This document shows positions 7,674-10,982 of a DNA stretch of 10,982 bases, piece after piece. Below the pieces are notes generated by a model. The model made no database searches, was not told the origin of the DNA, and saw only the letters and a program-made list of their open reading frames with translations. Origin of the DNA: Ignavibacteriales bacterium. Its GTDB lineage: Bacteria; Bacteroidota; Ignavibacteria; Ignavibacteriales; Melioribacteraceae. Each line of letters starts with the position of its first letter. Positions within the stretch are counted from its first letter, which is position 1. The stretch is from assembly GCA_020059785.1 (NCBI GenBank), contig JAGVBL010000354.1:1-10982 (forward strand), given 5' to 3'. Made by a program: the position numbers and the translations under genes.

Positions 7674-7730
7674 GTGGCTAATATTCGGCATTCAGACTAT
7701 CATGAGGGGATTGAAATTCTTAGTAATTAA
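7674..7730 (+). CDS. Candidate 18-codon leader ORF
   Basis: GTG 7674 to TAA 7728-7730 encodes an 18-residue peptide beginning MANIRHSDYHEG. It is preceded by one of the best Shine-Dalgarno sequences in the window, TGGAGG (7657-7662), with an 11-base spacer. It lies 59 bases before the HEAT-repeat gene in another frame. No family is recognised. Such short frames arise often by chance, and a transcript starting from the sigma-54-like site at 7675 would exclude its ribosome binding site. Confidence 0.15.
   Translation: MANIRHSDYHEGIEILSN
7675..7690 (+). promoter_or_regulatory. Weak sigma-54-like -24/-12 sequence upstream of the chemotaxis operon
   Basis: TGGCTAATATTCGGCA keeps the invariant GG and GC dinucleotides at the correct spacing and TGGC at -24, but the -12 element is CGGCA rather than TTGCA (7 of 11 consensus positions). 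Transcription would begin near 7702, about 88 bases before the ATG of the HEAT-repeat gene. The match is weak. The remaining gene-free sequence between 7609 and 7789 shows only AT-rich short palindromes. Confidence 0.18.
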
Positions 7731-7750
7731 TTAAGATTCTTTCAGGCATA

Positions 7751-7770
7751 GTAATTGACAAGTTAATTAC
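7751..7770. repeat. Short inverted repeat ahead of the chemotaxis operon
   Basis: GTAATT (7751-7756) and AATTAC (7765-7770) are perfect inverted arms around an 8-base spacer, 20 bases before the ATG of the HEAT-repeat gene. A further AT-rich palindromic stretch (GTAATTAATTAAG) lies near 7723-7735. Arm length and position would suit an operator, but base composition makes chance likely. Confidence 0.2.
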
Positions 7771-7789
7771 GCAATAAAAGTAGAATAAT

Positions 7790-9205
7790 ATGATTGAACA
7801 AAAAAATCTAAGCAGCCATGAAATAATAGAACTTCTTAATAGCGACTCACTCGATGAGAAAATGGAAGTTCTGGATTATCTTTTAAACCAGGATAATATT
7901 GATGAGTATGTTGAGCCGGTTTGTAATTGTATTTCACATCCCGATAAAGGAATAAGAAATGCAGCATCACTTTTAATTATAAATCACAGACCGGAAAATG
8001 CGGCTAAACATATAGTTCAATGTGTTTCTTCCAAAGATATTTCTCTTAGAAATCTTGCCGGAGAGCTGTTGATTAAATTAGGATCCGTTGCAATCCAGGC
8101 GATTATAGATTTCAATTGTGAAAAGAATAGTGACGACCAAAAATTTATTATAGATATTCTCGGTTTAATCGGAAGTTCAAAGGCAGCAGATCATATTATT
8201 GGAATACTCGGCACTACTGAAGATGATAATGTTATTCTTGCATGTATTGAAGCTCTTGGAAATATAAGATACAAGGATTCACTGGAAATTTTACAATTAC
8301 TCTACGACCGCAGCGAATTGTATAAGCCATTTATTGTTGAAGCAATGGGAAAGATCGGTTCGCCTAAAGCTTGCAGTTTTCTGCTCGAGAAATTCATGAA
8401 AGAAGATGATCTAACGAAATATTCTATACTAGAAAGTCTTGGCTTTGTTGGCGATGTAGATACTTATTTTTTCTTATTAGAGCAGGTTCCAAATATTCAT
8501 GGACCGCAAGTATGGCCTTTGATTACATCATTATTCATACTAAAGGAAAAGTACAATCTAGATATTCCTTTTGATGATAAGATGAAAAATTTATTGATGT
8601 TTACACTACAGGAAGGGGCTCCGGAACATAAAAAAACAGCACTCTCGCTTATTAATGTTTTTCACGACAAAGATATTCTGGTTGAAAGTTTAAAATTTCT
8701 GGGTGATGATGATGAGCTTGATGAAATCATACGTTCCAAAATTTACAAGAATCCCGAATACCTCTTCGAGGAATTTCAACGGATTATAGCTAATAGCAAT
8801 GATAAACTTAGACAGATTCTCAATTTATTCTATTCAATTTTATCTTACCTTACGTACGAAGTGGGAGTGGGGACGGTTGATATACCATTAATAAAAAAGC
8901 GTAACATCATCTATGCAACGAGCGAATTATTAAATCATCACGATGAAGAAATTAGAAGATCAAGTATGGAAATATTATTTCTGCTCGATAGAGAAGCAGC
9001 ATTGCTCTTTATTGATTCAATGATTAAGGACGAGAACATGTGGAACAGATTGCGGCTTGTTGAGCTGCTTGAAGTAATCAATAATCCGGTTGCAAAAGAT
9101 GCACTTATGAAACTGATGGAAGATAATGAAGATATGATAAGAGAGAGAGTTCAGGAATTAATTAATAATCAAAATATTAATGAAATCTATCCCAATTTAA
9201 GATAG
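7790..9205 (+). CDS. HEAT-repeat protein leading a chemotaxis operon
   Basis: Soluble 471-aa protein of tandem paired helices, with no signal peptide or membrane segment. HEAT-like units with a central Gly/Asn turn are visible at about 43-75 (HPDKGIRNAASLLI), 78-110 (SKDISLRNLAGELLIKLG), 115-142 (FIIDILGLIGSSKAADHI), 145-172 (VILACIEALGNIRYKDSLEI), 178-202 (FIVEAMGKIGSPKA) and 208-230 (YSILESLGFVGD). More degenerate repeats follow, then clearer ones at about 375-410 (DEEIRRSSMEILFLLD) and 415-458. Such solenoids bind proteins; no catalytic motif is seen. The ATG is forced, because an in-frame TAG lies nine bases upstream, and its ribosome binding site is poor. cheR starts 6 bases after its stop, so it is the first visible gene of the che operon and a likely adaptor or scaffold for that pathway. 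That role is inferred from position only. Confidence 0.88.
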   Translation: MIEQKNLSSHEIIELLNSDSLDEKMEVLDYLLNQDNIDEYVEPVCNCISHPDKGIRNAASLLIINHRPENAAKHIVQCVSSKDISLRNLAGELLIKLGSVAIQAIIDFNCEKNSDDQKFIIDILGLIGSSKAADHIIGILGTTEDDNVILACIEALGNIRYKDSLEILQLLYDRSELYKPFIVEAMGKIGSPKACSFLLEKFMKEDDLTKYSILESLGFVGDVDTYFFLLEQVPNIHGPQVWPLITSLFILKEKYNLDIPFDDKMKNLLMFTLQEGAPEHKKTALSLINVFHDKDILVESLKFLGDDDELDEIIRSKIYKNPEYLFEEFQRIIANSNDKLRQILNLFYSILSYLTYEVGVGTVDIPLIKKRNIIYATSELLNHHDEEIRRSSMEILFLLDREAALLFIDSMIKDENMWNRLRLVELLEVINNPVAKDALMKLMEDNEDMIRERVQELINNQNINEIYPNLR

Positions 9206-9211
9206 CGAGCC

Positions 9212-10117
9212 ATGAACCAATTTACAGATTTAAAACTGCCAGATCTTAGCCGTAATCTTAATCCTTCTTTGCCCAAGCAATTGTATATGTCTGTTTCTCT
9301 TTTTCAGGATATACGGAAATTTATTTACGACAACACAGGAATATATTTCCAGGATAATAAAAAATATTTGCTAGAAAGCCGTTTGCAAAGGAGAATTAAT
9401 TTTCTCGGATTAAAGAGTTTCGAAGAGTATTTCGCAATACTAAAAATAGGGGGCTCGGCTTATTCTGAGGAAAAGAAATATTTTTACGAGGCTATTACTA
9501 TAAACGAAACTTTTTTCTTTAGAAACCAGCCTCAGCTTGATGCACTTGCCACACAAATTTTTCCGGAATTGATTGCAAACAGAACGGTTCTAAACAGAAA
9601 TAAAATAAGAATCTGGAGTGCAGCAAGCTCATCGGGTGAAGAAGCATATTCAATAGCCATGGTATTTCAGGATCTTATTAAACCAAAGTATCCAAACATA
9701 GAAATTGAAATTGTAGGAACAGACATCAGCGCTTCTATTATTGATACTGCTAATCAGGGCATTTATAAAGATTATTCAATAAGAAATACACCTCCTTACT
9801 ATTTGAAAAAATATTTTAAGAGTAATGGCGGATTATTCGAAGTAGCACCGGAAATTAAAAGAATGGCTTCTTTTAGATTACTTAATCTTTACGACGACTT
9901 TATGATGAAAACGATGCTGAACTTTGACATAATATTCTGTGCTAATGTTCTAATTTATTTTGATACGGCTTCCAAAATTAAAGTTGTTAATCATCTCTAT
10001 AATTCTCTTAATCGCGGAGGTTATTTATTTATAGGATATTCGGAAACTTTACAGGGCATCTCAAGAGCATTTCAACTGGTAAGTTTCCCTAAAACAGTTG
10101 GATATAAAAAGGAGTAG
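9212..10117 (+). CDS. cheR: Chemotaxis protein methyltransferase CheR
   Basis: S-adenosylmethionine-dependent methyltransferase that adds methyl groups to receptor glutamates for adaptation, 301 aa. The N-terminal helical CheR domain (about 29-80) contains YLLESRLQRRINFLGL, the basic receptor-contact helix. The family signature INETFFFRN is at 97-105. The SAM-binding core begins IWSAASSSGEEAYSIAM (134-150), followed by IVGTDISASIIDTA (167-180) and the late motif FDIIFCANVLIYFD (238-251). It ends with the GYSETL loop (275-280). Two departures from the usual sequence are visible: Ser for Cys in the AACSTGEE-type motif and Ala for Arg in FCRNVLIYFD. No TPR or receptor-tether-binding extension is present. 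It follows the HEAT-repeat gene by 6 bases and precedes two cheY genes, so it is part of one operon. Confidence 0.95.
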   Translation: MNQFTDLKLPDLSRNLNPSLPKQLYMSVSLFQDIRKFIYDNTGIYFQDNKKYLLESRLQRRINFLGLKSFEEYFAILKIGGSAYSEEKKYFYEAITINETFFFRNQPQLDALATQIFPELIANRTVLNRNKIRIWSAASSSGEEAYSIAMVFQDLIKPKYPNIEIEIVGTDISASIIDTANQGIYKDYSIRNTPPYYLKKYFKSNGGLFEVAPEIKRMASFRLLNLYDDFMMKTMLNFDIIFCANVLIYFDTASKIKVVNHLYNSLNRGGYLFIGYSETLQGISRAFQLVSFPKTVGYKKE

Positions 10118-10125
10118 CAAATTAA

Positions 10126-10491
10126 ATGAAAAGGGTAATTCTTGTAGCAGACGATTCCCCCACAATCAGAAAATTTGTTTCTGTGGCATTGACCGTCAAA
10201 GGTTATGAAATTATTTCCTGTTCGGATGGTATGGAAGCTTTAGAAAAAATTCCTAACAATAAAATTGATTTATTGATTACGGATTTGAACATGCCGAATG
10301 TTGATGGTTTCCAGTTAATAAGTACAATTAGAGGAAATGATGAATTGAAAGAGCTGCCGATAATAGTTCTTTCGTCATTAGGCAGTACCGAAGATATCCA
10401 GAGGGGGCTGGAATGCGGTGCTAATTCCTATTTAATAAAACCGTTCGATCCTAAACGTGTTATTTACGAAGTTTCTAAATATTTGAATTGA
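10126..10491 (+). CDS. CheY-like single-domain response regulator (first of two)
   Basis: Stand-alone receiver domain, 121 aa. The acidic pair is Asp9/Asp10, the phospho-acceptor Asp53 lies in LLITDLNMP, Ser83 is at the switch Thr/Ser position, Tyr102 matches the CheY aromatic switch and Lys105 is in LIKPFD. By alignment to E. coli CheY, the positions two after Asp57 and two after Thr87 are Asn55 and Leu85. A good Shine-Dalgarno (AAAAAGGAG ending at 10114) overlaps the end of cheR, which is 8 bases away, so translation is probably coupled. It differs clearly from the neighbouring CheY-like protein. It could be the motor-binding CheY, a phosphate sink, or the regulator of a non-motility output; sequence alone does not say which. 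Confidence 0.93.
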   Translation: MKRVILVADDSPTIRKFVSVALTVKGYEIISCSDGMEALEKIPNNKIDLLITDLNMPNVDGFQLISTIRGNDELKELPIIVLSSLGSTEDIQRGLECGANSYLIKPFDPKRVIYEVSKYLN

Positions 10492-10498
10492 GGTAAAA

Positions 10499-10876
10499 AT
10501 GGCTCTTAAATTTCTAGTAGTTGACGATTCGGTAACAATGAGAAGAATTGTTGCCAATTCATTAAAAACGATCGGTTACGAAGCTTTTGTTGAAGCCGGG
10601 GACGGCAAAGAAGCATTAACTAAACTCTCCGGTGATGATTCCATAAATTTTGTTATTACCGATTGGAATATGCCCGAAGTATCGGGACTCGAATTAGTAA
10701 AAAGCATAAGATCAACAGACAAATTTGCGAAACTGCCGATATTAATGGTAACTACCCGCGGATTGAAAGAGGATATTGTTGAAGCGCTCCAGGCAAGAGT
10801 GAATAATTATATTGTTAAACCATTCACTCCGCAAATACTGCGAGAAAAAATTGATCAAATTTTAGCAAGTGCATAA
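10499..10876 (+). CDS. cheY: CheY chemotaxis response regulator (second of two, canonical type)
   Basis: Stand-alone receiver, 125 aa, close to classical CheY. Asp9/Asp10 form the acidic pocket, phospho-acceptor Asp55 sits in VITDWNMPEVSGLELVKSIR, Thr85 is the switch Thr, Tyr104 the switch aromatic and Lys107 is in YIVKPFTP. The DWNMP and VKPFT signatures are those of motor-binding CheY in proteobacteria. The positions matching E. coli Asn59 and Glu89 are Asn57 and Arg87. A GAGG ribosome binding site at 10490-10493 overlaps the stop codon of the preceding receiver gene, which is only 7 bases away, giving tight operon coupling. CheY-P would bind FliM in a flagellated cell, but no flagellar gene is in the window to support that here. 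Confidence 0.93.
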   Translation: MALKFLVVDDSVTMRRIVANSLKTIGYEAFVEAGDGKEALTKLSGDDSINFVITDWNMPEVSGLELVKSIRSTDKFAKLPILMVTTRGLKEDIVEALQARVNNYIVKPFTPQILREKIDQILASA

Positions 10877-10888
10877 TCGGAGAACTCT

Positions 10889-10982
10889 ATGGAAAACAAT
10901 TCAAACATGGATCAGGTTTTTGAAAAATTAGGAGAACTAAAATCTTTCTTTATCTTCGGGCAAAAGGTTGTTCCCGTTATCC
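10889..10982 (+). CDS. Start of a further chemotaxis-operon gene, possibly CheZ-like, cut by window edge
   Basis: ATG 10889 follows the cheY stop by 12 bases and has a GGAGA ribosome binding site at 10879-10883. The 31 codons read to the edge without a stop; the product begins MENNSNMDQVFEKLGELKS and continues with FFIFGQKVVPVI. An N-terminal helix of this kind directly after cheY recalls CheZ, the CheY-P phosphatase, whose family starts with a similar helix. The active-site region of CheZ would be beyond the window, so this is only a guess. That a real gene starts here is much better supported than its identity. Confidence 0.65.
   Translation, partial: MENNSNMDQVFEKLGELKSFFIFGQKVVPVI

Noticed and set aside
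7755..7786. TTGACA (7755-7760) with TAGAAT (7781-7786) as a sigma-70 promoter
   Set aside because: The spacer is 20 bases and the transcript would begin at or inside the start codon of the HEAT-repeat gene, so it would work only as a poor leaderless promoter.
1..10982. CRISPR arrays, tRNA or rRNA genes, insertion sequences, att sites
   Set aside because: No repeated spacer pattern, cloverleaf, rRNA core sequence, transposase or terminal repeats were seen.

Overview
The window is AT-rich bacterial DNA made up almost entirely of signal-transduction genes. Gene order, AT-rich codon use, weak or absent Shine-Dalgarno sequences before several genes and the protein style suggest a member of the Bacteroidota/Chlorobiota/Ignavibacteria side of the tree, with Ignavibacteria my best guess. 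This is an inference from style, not from a marker gene. No rRNA, tRNA, CRISPR array, transposase or phage gene was seen.

Layout. (1) Positions 2-1630 (+) hold the C-terminal 542 residues of a membrane-anchored methyl-accepting chemotaxis protein, closed by a strong intrinsic terminator. (2) Positions 1826-3921 (+) hold a two-gene operon: a very small histidine kinase with no sensor domain, then an NtrC-family sigma-54 activator with receiver, AAA+ and Fis-type helix-turn-helix domains. A bidirectional terminator follows. (3) Positions 7453-4209 (-) hold a convergent two-gene operon of soluble PAS kinases. The first is a PAS-HisKA-HATPase kinase and the second a PAS-PAS-HisKA-HATPase-REC hybrid. 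(4) A roughly 340-base divergent region follows. It contains an A8 tract that looks like a frameshift in the N-terminus of the first kinase, two sequences resembling sigma-54 promoters, and a short ORF with a good ribosome binding site. (5) Positions 7790 to the right edge (+) hold a chemotaxis operon: a HEAT-repeat protein, CheR, two different CheY-like single-domain receivers, and the first 31 codons of a further gene that may be CheZ-like.

How they may work together. The receptor and CheR belong to one sensory pathway: CheR methylates receptors, and the two CheY proteins are the natural phospho-acceptors of a CheA that is not in the window. The NtrC-like regulator needs sigma-54 and is probably phosphorylated by the adjacent minimal kinase. 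Its targets are unknown, but both sides of the divergent region at 7454-7789 carry weak -24/-12-like sequences. No CheA, CheW, CheB or flagellar gene is present, so the output (flagellar, gliding, pilus or non-motility) cannot be told. The least ordinary parts are the HEAT-repeat protein leading a chemotaxis operon, the sensorless kinase, and the apparent frameshift at the A8 tract.
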